Positions 1 through 12,013 are shown, counted from the first letter of the stretch. The stretch is 64,000 nt of DNA from Fennellomyces sp. T-0311 (GCA_025266875.1 JALLLT010000008.1:806001-870000), one strand, 5' to 3'. A program made the numbers and translations. Notes: generated by a model from the sequence alone, not told the origin.

Positions 1-10
1 AGTGGTTACA

Positions 11-90
11 ATGGTTAAACATAAGCTTTTTAATCACTTGTACTGCCATTTTTAGTAACTCAAGCGGTTAAAAAGCTTATGTTTAACCAT
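11..90. repeat. 80-bp foldback (perfect 23-bp inverted repeat)
   Basis: Positions 11-33 and 68-90 are exact reverse complements (23 of 23), separated by a 34-bp loop. The arms are AT-rich and contain an AAGCTT core. No coding potential is seen. It could be a tiny foldback/MITE-like element or a DNA hairpin; no clear target-site duplication is visible. Confidence 0.8.
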
Positions 91-746
91 TTCGAAAAAA
101 TTTTCACCAGAAATTATTTGCAGTAATGCATGATGTGAAATGTTTGACTGATGACTCTGGAAAAGAGTTAGCAAGCATAAATGGTGTGGCTTGGTAAAAC
201 TACAACAAGCCTTCTGAAGAGTACTCTATTGAACTCTCACAAAAAAAGTGGCAAAACAATTTATGTATGGCGGCCTTTGTGACACTCCGTCTGAAGATAC
301 AATTGTACTGCGCGTTCATGCTTACCTTATAGCGCAATTTTCCCCCACAAAGATATACGGTAGCTATCAATGATGTGCATTCTATTATTTTCTTAGCTGT
401 TTCTATTATCTTGCTAAGCAAGCTTTTCATCGCATATGCAGCGGCGACTCATTCCTGCTGAAAGCAAGTATTTCATGACATACATCATAAAGACTGTATA
501 TGCTTCAATTACAAAGCATAAATTATGCAACTAATACTCATTGATATTAGCTTAAGATATAATATGCTTATCCATTCATTGTTACTTTCAAACGTAGCAA
601 TGTATTAATCATTCGCATAAGTAATAGACACACATTTACTGGGTAAGTATCGATGAAATATTTACAGTCTACGTATTCGGATAGTTGAATATGTGCCTCT
701 ATATCTGACATTTTAGCTGCCTCCCGCACCGATTTCCACTACGAAA
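91..746. other. Intergenic, nothing recognised
   Basis: AT-rich stretch downstream of the OYE gene. Short open frames have no recognisable motif. It probably includes the 3' UTR of the neighbouring minus-strand gene. Confidence 0.5.
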
Positions 747-1916
747 CTAAACGCTTGTGCTCGCAGTATAGTTTGAAAAGTCAGTGTATCCTTTAGCACC
801 GCCACCATAGAATGTAGATCGGTCGTATTTGGTCAAGGGCCAATCGTTCCCCAAACGTTTCACGAGATCAGGGTTGGATGTAAAGTTACGACCAAAGGAT
901 ATCAAATTTCCAGTGGCGTCTGCAACTGCAAGAGCAGCTTTGGCAGAGTAAGTGTAACCACCAGCCGAGATGAAAGCACCAGGCCATTTTGCGCGGAACG
1001 GATCAAGAGTATCTTCAGTGGCGAGATTTCCATCATCACTTCCCAAATCCATGCGAGGCTCTACCATATGGATATACGCCAGCTTTGGATGCTTCTGTCT
1101 GAGCTGATCAATGATATAACCCCACGTCTCGTATGGTGTGTCATCCTTCATGCCCTATATAAATGCATATTAATAAAACAATGTCATATCAGAATAGGTG
1201 TTGCAAATTTTTACCTGGTAATCTGACCATGGTGAGAATCGGATGGAAGTCTTTTCATCACCCACAGCTTTGGCAACTTCAGAAACAACTTCCAAGGCAA
1301 AACGAGCACGGTTTTCAATGGATCCGCCGTATTGATCGGTGCGGGTGTTGCTGGACGAGTTTGTAAACTGATCAATGATATAGCCAAAAGCACCATGAAT
1401 TTCGACGCCATCAAAACCAGCCTTGATCGCATTCTTGGCGGCATTCGCATACTCGTTTATGGTTCGTTGGATTTCGTCAAGGGTCATAGGGTGAGGAACT
1501 TCCCAGTCCATGCCATAATCATTCTTGCCTGGGATAGCAATTGCAGAAGGCGCGAGAGGTAAAATGTTGTTGGGCATCAGCGCGGATGATGTTCCACGAC
1601 CAACGTGCCAAATCTGGGCAAACATGATGCCACCCTTTGCGTGTACAACATCCGTAATTTTCTTCCATCCATCAACCATTTCCTGCGTGAAAAGTCCGGG
1701 GGCGTTGGGTATATTCCCGGCGAATTCTGAGACGAGCGCGCCATCAGAGATGATCAAGCCACCGTTAGTTGCACGTTGCTTGTAGTGTTCAACCATCAAT
1801 TCGGATGGAACATGACTGTCGGTTGCGCGGAGACGTGACATGGGTGCCATGACAACACGGTGCTTGAGCTGGATTGCGCCAATCTTGGTGGGCTCGAAAA
1901 GTGCAGAGGAAACCAT
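747..1916 (-). CDS. Old yellow enzyme family FMN ene-reductase
   Basis: Two exons (1916-1215 and 1154-747) separated by a 60-nt GT-AG intron encode 369 residues, the usual length for the family. Old yellow enzymes are FMN-bound TIM-barrel NAD(P)H oxidoreductases that reduce activated C=C bonds. Visible family marks are the N-terminal FEPTKIG and VMAPMSRLRA motifs, the FAQIWHVGR segment, the RTDQYGGSIENRARF segment and RFSPWSDYQGM across the splice junction, followed by HMVEPRM and FGRNFTSNPDL. The substrate-binding motif reads His174-Gly-Ala-Phe177-Gly-Tyr179. His191 and the proton donor Tyr196 of yeast OYE1 are conserved, but the position of Asn194 is Phe. The natural substrate cannot be told from sequence. 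A TATA-like box lies 65 bp upstream of the ATG. Confidence 0.93.
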
Positions 1917-1980
1917 AATGAGTTTGTTGCTTGTATTTATTTGATTGAATATTGTACTTTTGCCAGAAAAAATCTATCTC

Positions 1981-1987
1981 TTTTATA
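1981..1987 (-). promoter_or_regulatory. TATA-like box of the OYE gene
   Basis: On the minus strand this reads CATATAAAAG, 65 bp upstream of the OYE start codon, a normal TATA-to-ATG distance for a fungal gene. This is motif evidence only. Confidence 0.45.
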
Positions 1988-4950
1988 TGATGACCTTGCA
2001 TGATAATTGATAACGGATTTGTAAGCTCTGTAGCAATAGTAGTATATAAATACTTCGCTTACTACCTGGTTATGAAGGTAGATTACTAATTGTTGTGTTG
2101 ATTAGTAATTCCTTCATTACTCAGGCATGGCCAAAAAAGGAAAGTACGGAATCCATTACATCCGGATTCGTAACACAAACTCACTAATACATCAAGTGTA
2201 GTACCAGTCAGTGTCGACAAAGGAAGTGCAAGCAAGTATGAGGGATTAGCTTGAAAGTTGAGCCCGGTGTCAAGCTTGATGACAACTTAACTTACCGGCG
2301 AATTGACACTGACTACCGGAAGCATTCATTTTCTTACGGGCCTTTGATGTCCATTTTGTTTTCAAGGCATGTATTCACTGCATCTGTGTGTGTTTTTATC
2401 GTCTTAAATTGCTTCAACACTCTGTTAATACGATGTAAATGGCGCCGAATTTCGTGAGTATCGACCACGATTGGTATTCTTGAAATCTCCAACAGATTTC
2501 TCATGGTCCCAATGCTTGAGTCGATATATCCGCTGAAATATTTCAGATATCTCAGCGGTATCAGTTTCCTATCTGATATTTGGTGGTACACCCGTCAATA
2601 AAAAAAAAGGTGGCATTGATTACGTTGAAAAGATTAAGGAAATAGAGGAAAAGGTACAACAGCAGACTTGTTTTAAGAGTTTTCCGGCTGAGGTAATAAG
2701 GAGTGGCAGTTTGTGGATATTACGCTCTTCCCTCTTGACGCTGATGCTTGTTCTGATTGCATTTTGCCAAAGTATTCTCCACCATTTACTCAATGTGCGT
2801 CTATGATTAACTTTCTCGGCTTTATTCATCCAGAATTCATGTTTTTCACGTGACGTACCTTTGAACTAGCAGAATTTTTTCAGCGAGATACGGAAATAAA
2901 AGAACATTGGAAAGTACTCGTAGCAGGGCAATTCTGTAAGCTATTGGATGTGTTCCCTCTCCTCCTGGTTCCATTCTAACCAAGTCAATCTGCTGACCAA
3001 GTTGTGTATGATACATCAATATAATCAAAATGAAAAACCTTAACGAAGACGGACCACCACCAGAGTCTCCATACCTGTACGGACGTAATTAACAAGTACT
3101 TGTGATTACTATTTCAATTCAGGGAAGGTTTCAACTCAAATTTGTTCATTACATGTGTTATGGCTTCCTTAGATCGGAGCTCAAAGTGCTAAAGTTGTGA
3201 GCTAGTAGATCATCACCGTGAAACTTATTTCGAGTCCATGTTTGCTGGCAGTCAAAGACCAGATCGCACCATTGCTTTTTAACCCGAGCAAACCATCTGC
3301 ACTGTCAGCAAGCCCACAATAAAAAGCTATTTGAAGAGAAACTGTAGGAAAGCCGACAGTGAATGGCGGCTTTTTTTTTTGGCTGTGAATGGGCTTATGC
3401 TTTCTTTGACATGTTATAATTGTGCTCTGAAGCTTTGATTTGTCGCAGCCATGATTCGTGTACTTTGATTGCATTATAGTACCCACTTGCGACTGTAAGA
3501 TCGAACCAGGACACAGGTAGCCAATTGCGTGCTCTGGCGTATGAGAGATCGTTCCTGTTCAACAGGCTTGAATTGGCTGCTGAACGCTACCGCTCTCGTT
3601 CGATAGAGTACCAGTTCGACGGACTATTTAAAAGCGTGGCAAACCTTTCCAATGTTGCAATACGCACGTGGCTTGTCACATGTGTCACTACCTTTGGCGA
3701 CATTGAATGGCGTTCGGGTGGCAGGCTTGCCCTTGGTTACAAATATATGTCAGCGAGTGTGTCATCATACTTTTGGAATATGAAATGGACCCGGTGATTC
3801 TGTTTGGAATTAGTGGCTCTATAAACATATGCACAGGCATTTAAAAAGCAAAACAATGAGCAAACAGAACGCAAAGAAAAAAACAACTTAAAATGTAGAG
3901 GATACCTCACCGATTTAAACTCACTGTCGAGGAGGACATGCTGTCAACGAGGTTTGAGCAGAGATTTACTCGATACGTACCAGTCAATTCTGTAATTTTT
4001 CCCAAATATCTCTACAGCTGGGAGTAAGGCTCTGCCAATCAATGCACAAGTCATCTGGAATACGTTAGCTATGTACAGCCAATCCGGTGTTGATCGTAAA
4101 TACAGATCATTGTCTTGGATAATCTTGATGTATTGCAAGTACTGATTCATCTTTACAATCTTTGGAGAACAAGTCGCTCTTTCTTCGCATATCGTTGTAA
4201 TACCAGACTCCACACCGTTGCAGTAATCCCGAGGATAGGTCAATAATCGAGCCAGGTACTACCACATTTTAATAGTTGTCAGCTGATGGCAACAAAGTCC
4301 TCAAAAGGGCACGTTTGCACTTGTAGGCAAGCGTCTGCAGCTTTTTTCCCTCAGAACCATGAGTACGATTTTTTCAGGTAGTACATTTCAACCTTCAAGT
4401 GCAAGACCAGTGGGGTACTGGACGTGTAATTGAATGCAGTTTTTAAGCGTGAGGTATAAAAGGGTGGCAGCTCTCTGTTCATGTACGGGCTCTTGGATAT
4501 CTGTACACAGCAAGCTGTCAGGCATCCGGAAACATACGAGTTCCATTTGAATCCTGCATTCGTTTCTTCATAATAATGCTGTCTATTGTCGCAATTGTTG
4601 CCAAACAGATACTTGCCCCTAATTCGAACAGTGCACCGATACTCTTGTCTGCGCCAAGTAGTTGTTCATTGCAGAAAAAAGCCGTAAAGACGAAAAGGAA
4701 GAACCTTTGACGTGGAAGTATATAAAAAAAAGACATTGGAGTGTGATACCAGCCAAAAGATATTCCAGGTTCAGGTACACAGTATGATTATTGGTAGGCT
4801 CCTGTCAATGCAAAACATGGCGTCTAATAAAGGAAAATGCCTTGATCCAGAAACGGATCATCGGGTAAACTTTTACTCAACACACAACACGGAAATTAAA
4901 AAAAAGCATTTCGGCGTCGATGATAGACTATAACAACGAGGTTCTTCTTT
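1988..4950. other. 3-kb gene-poor spacer
   Basis: I see no supported gene. Several frames of 60-99 codons exist, for example minus-strand frames at 3944-4243 and 4518-4736, the latter with a hydrophobic stretch. None has a recognisable motif, and neighbouring frames do not splice together. A small inverted repeat (ATTACTAA / TTAGTAAT) lies near 2082-2111. The stretch may contain decayed sequence. Confidence 0.4.
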
Positions 4951-5103
4951 TCACGATGAAGCAAAAGACTGCGCGATCATTGAGATGGCGGCGACGCAAG
5001 CGATGAACACGACAAGCTCGAGAAGAAAGATCGCCGGCATGGTGATGACGACTTTTTGTTTGCCACTGGGTCCTCCTCGGCGTCTCGATGGCTGACAACA
5101 CAT
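4951..5103 (-). CDS. Putative 50-residue single-pass membrane microprotein
   Basis: A 51-codon frame begins MCCQPSRRRGG, with a basic, cysteine-containing N-terminus. A hydrophobic helix follows from about residue 22 to 44 (MPAIFLLELVVFIACVAAIS) and a short tail ends in FASS. The charge distribution (basic N-terminus before the helix) suggests an N-in single-pass membrane protein. A good TATA box lies about 60 bp upstream of the ATG. I do not recognise the family. Small membrane proteins of this size are easily missed by annotation, but the frame could also be chance. Confidence 0.45.
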   Translation of the reverse strand: MCCQPSRRRGGPSGKQKVVITMPAIFLLELVVFIACVAAISMIAQSFASS

Positions 5104-5163
5104 GATAAAGTGATTGAAATGCTGGGGGAAAAAGGATTGTGATACGTTTTGAGAAAACGATCA

Positions 5164-5171
5164 TATTTATA
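5164..5171 (-). promoter_or_regulatory. TATA box upstream of the 50-residue frame
   Basis: The minus strand reads GGGTATAAATATG, a strong TATA consensus about 60 bp before the microprotein ATG. It supports transcription here but not the choice of frame. Confidence 0.4.
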
Positions 5172-6332
5172 CCCTTCAAGATGTTGTCAATTCGCTAAGT
5201 ATGCACTGGCATCATATCACGAGATCAGCGAGAGCATAGCAAAAAGGAGAGAGAGGCTTGCCTTGCTTTTTATACGTGGCCCATGTGCGTCGCACTAATA
5301 TAGCCATAGAAATCTCGTTTCTTACGTCAGCAGCTGCTGTTTCGTCCGTTTCATTCTATACGTAAAAGTCGGTGCACTTGCAAGGCTGCTCTTGGGGCTG
5401 AAAGAAAAGGGGTAGTGGTGATTCGCTGTTGGTTGAGGGAGGACCTCCTTTGGATACAAAGCACTCCAGCTTTGTAGGTGTAGTGTCAAATGTTGCCGTT
5501 TCCCGATCAATTTACGGTGATAGATGATCTTGTTTAACTGTCGTGGTCATTATATATTACAAAAAAGCCATGTGCGCATCACCCCTCTTATTTTGGTTGA
5601 AGCGTTTTAACGAGCTTTGTTTGTCCAACGGTTATCAGCAATATTTGGTTATCGTACTTCCGAGTACTCCTTTGTTTGATTGGCCATATGACACTACCAC
5701 TTTCTTTCGTTCCGGTGCCAAAAAGAACTGCAAGACTCAAAATGACAAGAGAGGCCAAACCCATCTTGATACAGATAGTGTTGGCGATGTTCTACGCAGT
5801 CCAGTAGAATGTTCTCCAAACATAACGGTGTGGGAGAGCAATACGCTAGGTTTTTTTTTCGATCATCCTTGATTGTTTCACATCGAGTTACAGGCCGGTT
5901 CTGAGGGGGGGATCATCCTTCAAAGGAACGCTTACTATTTGTTGTTAAGGTTTCGATAGGAACTGCCAATATGATGCAATCCGTTTTGGTTGCTATTGAC
6001 AAGGCGTAAACTCGGGATGGCCGTTATCTCTCGTCACCGGTTGACAGCCCAAAAGATATCACGCATGATTGCAGATGGATTACATAAAAAATCGAAAGGT
6101 GGTTGAGGTGCATGTGGCCACCTGCAACGAAAAAAAAAAAAAACTGGTTAGAGTATGAAGGGCTATTATGAAACAAATGGCCTGATGATTTCATAATGGG
6201 ATTTATTGAATTCAAAATTTGGTGTGCGGCTTGACAACCTTAACCGGTGTAACAAGCGATGGATGGAAGCGTTCGTTTTATGATTTACAGCGAAATATAT
6301 ATATAAATAATTAGAGGATGCATGTGTTGTTA
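5172..6332. other. Intergenic, nothing recognised
   Basis: No gene is supported. Open frames at 5322-5510 (-) and 5543-5872 (+) have no recognisable domain. Poly-A/T runs occur near 5850 and 6130. Confidence 0.4.
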
Positions 6333-6671
6333 TCAAGCGGCGGCGTAGCGTCTCAGCAACGATTCCCGTCGTTCCTGCCAAAGTTCGTGACTGAGCCGTC
6401 GTTTTTCGTAACGAAACGGTGTGGGTTTGTTCCATTGGTAGTAAGTGTTTGTCCGTTGCATGACGGGGTAATGGCCGACAAGAAGCGGTTGTCGCTCCAT
6501 GTCTGTGCACGGCGCAGACCTCCGCGAAAACACAAGCACGGACACGGCGACGATGACTAGAAGCACGGCGAGGATGACGACAGCCACGCCTACAATCATA
6601 AGCCAATCGCGCAGGAGCAGGGTTTGACAGTCGTTAGTTTCCGACATTGAGCACAGCATTCTGGCAAACAT
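6333..6671 (-). CDS. Small single-pass membrane protein
   Basis: The frame encodes 112 residues from the first in-frame ATG at 6671. A second start, MSETND, lies 8 codons further on. After a short polar N-terminus there is one long hydrophobic helix (about residues 25-48, rich in V, I, L and A), then FSRR as a stop-transfer signal. The roughly 64-residue cytosolic-type tail is rich in Arg, Tyr and Glu and contains WNKPTPFRYEKRR. The layout suggests an N-out/C-in membrane protein or a tail-exposed adaptor. The start lies only 123 bp beyond the stop of the complex I gene on the same strand, and a TATATAAAAG box sits between them. The family is not recognised. Unbroken frame and clear topology make it a likely real gene. 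Confidence 0.6.
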   Translation of the reverse strand: MFARMLCSMSETNDCQTLLLRDWLMIVGVAVVILAVLLVIVAVSVLVFSRRSAPCTDMERQPLLVGHYPVMQRTNTYYQWNKPTPFRYEKRRLSHELWQERRESLLRRYAAA

Positions 6672-6794
6672 GAGAGGGGTGAAGCGAGTGAGAAAGAGAG
6701 AGAGAGATGGATGAAACAAGCCAAGTGAAAGGAAAAAAAAAAGCAGAGAGAACGTGGTGTGTGAATTTTATAATCTTTTATATAAACAATGGAT

Positions 6795-7794
6795 CTATTT
6801 CTTCTCGGGGGCGGCTTCGAGCTGCTGAGGAGGTGTATCATCACGACCGGGTCCTACAAGAAAAAATCACACCCAAATTAGCCCCACATCTTATCTCTTT
6901 CCGTTACTGTTTAATTTTTACCAGTCTGTTCCCATGGGGACAAGGCACCTTCAAAGTTTCTGAAGGCCTGGGCCAGTTCCAAAGGCTCCTGAACGACGCG
7001 CTTCTTCTCTTCGTCGTAGCGGACCTCGACGTAACCGGTGAGAGGGAAGTCCTTGCGAAGGGGATGGCCCTCGAAACCGTAATCGGTCAAGATACGTCTC
7101 AGATCGGGATGGCCGACGAAAAAGACGCCAAACATATCGTAGACTTCGCGCTCCTGCCAGTTGGCGACGCTGAAAAGGGGTTCCACGGAAGGCACGGGGG
7201 TGGTTTCGCTGGCGTAGGTCTTGACACGAATGCGGGCATTGTAGCGCATGCTCAAAAAGTTGTAGACAACCTCGAAACGGTTTTCGCGTGATGGATAGTC
7301 AACACCGGTAATATCTTGCAACGAGTTGAACTGACAGTTGGTATGGTCACGCAAGAAGGTTGTAACGGGATGCAGAGCCGAAGGAGCAACGTAAAGCGTC
7401 AATTCATCCTTGTACACGCTGAACTGCTGAATATACTTTGGCAGCGCCGAAATGAGATATTTGCCGTATTCGTGTAGCGCATCGTTGCCAGACTTGAGGT
7501 TGGGATCGGCTCGAAGCTTTGAAGTGTTTTCGCTGGCTTTATTTATGCGTCAATGCCTCAGCATTTATTTTATTTTTTTGATCAACCCAATGGTAATACC
7601 TTCGAATCGAGGAGCGCTAAGTGCCAATGTGCGCTTGGCAATGGTGGTGCGAAGGGCTGGCTTGACTATATACGTAAACCTGTGAGTTCTGATGCGCGTT
7701 CTTTGCCATGCGCGTGTGGGTATTTCTTGGTATGCGAACCTGCTTGTTGACGAGCCACACGAAGCAACGTGGTGTTCAAAAGTCGCGAAGCCAT
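6795..7794 (-). CDS. NDUFS3: NADH:ubiquinone oxidoreductase 30 kDa subunit (complex I)
   Basis: Four exons (7794-7740, 7665-7600, 7536-6922, 6853-6795) join in frame to give 264 residues, the typical size for NDUFS3/NuoC. The subunit belongs to the hydrophilic arm of mitochondrial complex I and is needed for its assembly. The N-terminus [15 protein letters not shown] is a basic, amphipathic mitochondrial targeting sequence. The family signature [12 protein letters not shown] lies at about residues 169-180 and is followed by the [24 protein letters not shown] region. The last exon adds a 20-codon proline/glutamine-rich tail that exists only if the 68-nt last intron is removed. All four introns or exon joins keep phase. 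No lesion is seen. Confidence 0.96.
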
Positions 7795-8039
7795 TTGGAC
7801 AGAAAAAGAGTGGGGGAGTATTCGTTCAACGGCCGAGTGAATCTGCCTAGCAAAACGGGTTGTTTTGAAGGCGCCCCGACGCTGTTTCTCTCTTAAAAAA
7901 GCGACGTCACAAAAAGCGCAAACCATATCGGTAGAATGTAACGCCGATCCCATTGCTTTAAGCGGTGCTTGCTGTGCAATCGGCCCATGTCCTTGTCTTA
8001 ATTCATCCTTTTTTTTTTACTTGCTCTTTCTCTGTTGTC

Positions 8040-9960
8040 ATGGACACTGCGATAAGAAAGGCCACTCGTTTGGAGTACCAGCCTCCGAAAAGAAAACATT
8101 TAGACAGTAGGATTTGCGGTCCAACTTTATCGACCCGCTTGACCATTCGCACTCAAAAACTCACGGGCCACCGTTTATAGCCTTGGTTTCTTTAACCCAC
8201 CAAAACCCGTCGAGTATCGGTGATATGATGCACACGCTCGAGAAACGAACGCGCGAGAATTCGTGGATTGTAAGCTAAAAAAAAACCAGCTTGGCATTTT
8301 TTTCCTTGTACTTTATCCGTTTTTCCCTTAACCTTGCTTTGGCCTGTTTAGATTGCATACAAGGTCCTCATCATCATCCACGTGTTGATGCGAGAAGGGA
8401 ACGGGCAACACGTCATCGATTATGTGTACAACAATATGGGTCTCCTTGAGTTTCGTCTCCGGGACAATAAATCATCCAGTAAGCTCTTTTTTATTGGGGG
8501 AGGAGGAGGTTTGGCAAGCGCGTTGAATGACACCTTTTTTTTTCCAAGCACAAGCGCAAGTGCAGAACATTCGCACGTACAAGGACTATTTGGTCCGCAA
8601 GGTGGAAGCGTACGGAGAGACACGAATTGATCAGGTGAAATCAACGGGGCAGAACAAACAAGGGCGGCTTCGACATTTGTCGGTGGCCAACGGGCTGCTC
8701 AAGGAGACCGAGGTGTTGCAAAAGCAGATTGCTTCCATTATGAACTGCAAGGTATAAGGTGTGACCAAGGGCCTCTTTTTCTATGCGGTTGTGCTTATCG
8801 TTTGCAGCTCAATATCCATGGCGTGGATGGCGAGATTAGTCTGTTTGCCTATCGCCTTGTCCTCGAGGACCTGTTGGGTTGCTTCCAAGCCCTCAATGAA
8901 GGCATCGTCAATATCCTGGGTAATTTGCGCCCTGTGCTTGTTTTGGTTGGGAACATAGGCTAACCCTCCTCTCTCTCTCCCTCTCTCTCTCCGTTAGAGC
9001 ATTATTTCGCTATGAGTAAACCCGATGCCCGAAGATCGCTTGATATATATAAAAGGTTCGCCAAACAGACCGAAGAGACCCACACCTACCTCGACCATGC
9101 AAAACGTTTCGAAAACGATATGAATTTGAATATCCCTTCAGTGAAACACGTACGCTTGCTCTACTTTCCGATGAGAAGAGAAAAAAAACTAACGTGTTAT
9201 GCTAGGCGCCTCTTTCATTAGCGGCCGCTTTGGAAGAGTATCTGAACGATCCAGATTTCGAATCTAAACAGGACTCGTACACCAAAAACAACAACAGTAC
9301 ACCGCAAACCAAACAGCCAGAACAACCGAAAAATGGTAAATCAGCTGAGAGAGAGAGAGTTTTTTTATTGTTACCATTGGCTAAATGCTCGGGCTAGAAA
9401 CACCAGCCGTTACTCAACCATCCGCCCCTCCACCAATACAACAAAGCAATACACTGCCATCCGTTTCGACTGACTCCACACCAGTTGTTGACTTTTTCGG
9501 CAGCATCGAGAACGACCAAGCGACCGTGTTCCATCAGCCTTCAACGTCATTTATGGCATCGCAGTCGACGGGAAGTCTATTCCCACCTATGCAGCAACCC
9601 ATTGCAACAGGGAGCAACCCGTTCCGGACCTCAGCGCAACCAATGTCGATGCAGGGCTTATCTGCGCAACCCACCGGACTATCCACGGGCGTATCTTCCC
9701 AAGCAACAGGCAATCAATCCAATCCATTCCGCACATTCCCTTCCACGCAGAGCATGTCCTTTTTACCCCAGCAATCTACCGGATGGTCGCAGCCATCGTT
9801 CTCGCAGCAGCAACCGTTCCAACAGCAGCAGATGATGACAGGCGCATCATCGTTTAGCACGTTTCCACAGCAACAGACGCAACAGCAATCGCAGCAACCG
9901 TTCAACAACAACATTTACGTTGCGCCGCAAGCTACCGGCTCGCATAACCCGTTTCTATAA
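8040..9960 (+). CDS. AP180/CALM-type clathrin adaptor with ANTH domain
   Basis: Eight exons (8040-8106, 8181-8269, 8352-8478, 8549-8751, 8808-8919, 8998-9149, 9206-9335, 9398-9960) give 480 residues. The N-terminal half is an ANTH domain: the PI(4,5)P2-binding pattern KAT...PPKRKHL at residues 7-20, then ENSWIIAYKVLIIIHVLMREG, NIRTYKDYLVRKVEAYGE, LSVANGLLKE and the EHYF...AKRF segment. The C-terminal half is disordered, rich in Gln, Ser and Thr, and carries three NPF motifs (Asn367, Asn402 and Asn477, the last ending the protein as NPFL) that bind EH domains of Eps15/Pan1-type partners. It should link membrane PI(4,5)P2, cargo and clathrin during endocytosis, as yeast YAP1801/1802 do. Exon 4 has two in-frame acceptors 17 nt apart; the upstream one was chosen because it has the pyrimidine tract. 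Confidence 0.93.
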
Positions 9961-10099
9961 ACGCTCCTCCATCGATTTCACAAGAGTAATTTTATATATA
10001 TACACAAACCCACACACCCACATTCGTTCTTTACGTTCTACTCTTTATTTCACATTAAAAAAGACAACTTTCAAGACCCGTTTGAACAAAAAAGAAAAA

Positions 10100-12013
10100 A
10101 TGCTTCATGAACTGATATTTGTTCTTTCCGGATTCCCCAGCAATGTCTTTGTACCTCATCCAGCCGAAAACCCATCAACATTTGCCATTACGCCCGAGTT
10201 TCGGCTGTTGCATGCCGCCGAACGCGAGTCCCTCAATCGATTAGGCCAGCTGGGCTGGTACTATGCGCAGCTTGTTGAATTCTGCAACCAGCACGAAAGA
10301 AAGAAAAAAGCTGGGGCGTACGCTCAATCCCTTGTTGCTTCACTCAATAGCACATTGAATGAATACCGATGCGACATTTTATCCATGGAACAGCGAATTC
10401 TCAACAAGGATTACGATGCCGGTGGTGGCGTTGTGCCGACCTCACTTCTCACATCGTCTCTTGGCCAGTGGGAGCTCTTATTGCCTGCCCTGTTGCATTT
10501 CACACGACGACTACAGCTCGACACTGGGCTTTTGTTATTGGATTTCGTGCTGGATGAAGCGCAGACGGGGCACGACGCGTATCGTCGCGTGATGGAAGCC
10601 ATGGCGTCGCGTCTGTACGACGTTCTTTATCGACAACTCACGGCATGGATGGTGTACGGGACGATGGGCGAGGAATTCTTTGTTAAAAAGACAATCACGC
10701 ATGTTGGATGGCAACGTTACGCACTGATCAAAGAGCGGATCCCGACGCGACTTTCGATGGCGTTGGCGGAATCAATACTGTTTGTTGGCAAGGCAGTGGC
10801 TACGGTCAAGGATCCACCGGATGCAATGAAACGCGAGCATCTGAAATTGCTTGTGGCGTTGCAGCATCGACAACAACCCCTGGATCGTGTTGTGCAACAG
10901 TTGCGAAAAACCACGGCGGATTGGCTGTTTTCGACTGTCTTGGTCAAACAGCATGGATTGCCACGCTACTTTGCGTCGTTCCGCAACATGTTTCTGCTGG
11001 GCTATGGCGCGTTGGCTTGCAACTTTATCGATGCGTGCACGCAGTGGCGCCAACGCGCAAGTCTGGCCAGCAAATCGGTGTCGACGGCCGAAAAGATCTT
11101 TCGACATCAGGAGTTCAATGCCTTGTTGGCAAAGGCATCGGTGGGCACGGAGGCGGAGGATGCGTTGGACGGATATGGCGTCAAGATTGTGGATCATGCC
11201 AGCGGTGTACTGTTCAGCGACCTTTTGCTGGTGGATGTGCCGTGCATATTGCGTTACGAACTGCAGTGGCCGATCGACTTGTTCCTGAGCCAATCGGTGA
11301 TCCATCAATACAGCAAACTGTGGTCGTATCTGATCGGACTCAAGCATGTGCAAGTGTGTCTGTGTGAATCGTTCCTACGCACAAGCCAACATGCCATCTG
11401 GCGTCTGAGGTCGCACATGCTCTATTGGGTAAATGCGCTGTGGAGCCATGTCCAGGCTAACGTGATCGACGTCCATTACCAGAATTTGATGGACACCGTC
11501 TCGGGCACCAACGCGGCACGCGATTTCGAGCAGCTCCAAATGGCACATGCGGATTATCTTCAGCATGTGACACGTGGCTGCCTGCTTTTGTCAGCTGAGT
11601 GCGTCCAGTGCATACAACAAATCCTGCGAGCGTGTCTGGATTTCTGCCAGTTTGTCAAGCAAATCAACGAGACATGGCGTGGCGCCAAGCGGCGGAAAGT
11701 GGAGAAGACGGCAGCGGAAATCGTGCGGGAATGGACACGCGGACTGGAGCAAAAGACGGCGATGGCGACTGCCACGGACCAAGTCGATACGATGGAAAAG
11801 GTAATTGTTCTTAATTAAACAGCAGCGGCGTGTATTCATTCATTGTTGCCTTATTTATAGGACTTTATCGCCATGACGAGCAGGTTCTTTGATCTTCTCA
11901 CACACGCCTCGCCGGATATCAAGGCTAGCGGGAACCTGGACATGTTGCTGATGCAGTTGGACTATAACAAGTATTACTCGGGCGACCGAAGCATGCGTGT
12001 TTTACTGCCATGA
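10100..12013 (+). CDS. GCP4: Gamma-tubulin complex component 4 (GCP4)
   Basis: Two exons (10100-11800 and 11861-12013) encode 617 residues; human GCP4 has about 667. The N-terminus MLHELIFVLSGFPSNVF matches the conserved GCP4 start. The Spc97/Spc98-family GRIP1 and GRIP2 regions cover the rest, including the segment around FLLGYGALACNFIDAC and the C-terminal MQLDYNKYY motif. GCP4 belongs to the gamma-tubulin ring complex that nucleates microtubules. The ATG at 10100 fits the GCP4 N-terminus; the frame stays open upstream of it into the leader, but that part has no family similarity. The gene starts 139 bp after the AP180 stop on the same strand. The last intron is 60 nt. Confidence 0.94.

Noticed and set aside
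3944..4736. Two minus-strand frames with hydrophobic stretches as a possible membrane protein gene
   Set aside because: No splice sites join them, no motif is recognisable and codons look non-coding.
6707..7291. 194-codon plus-strand frame
   Set aside because: It is antisense to the complex I subunit, whose signature and splice pattern are clear on the other strand.
10708..11367. 219-codon plus-strand frame and a 193-codon minus-strand frame
   Set aside because: Both are overlapping frames of the GCP4 gene.
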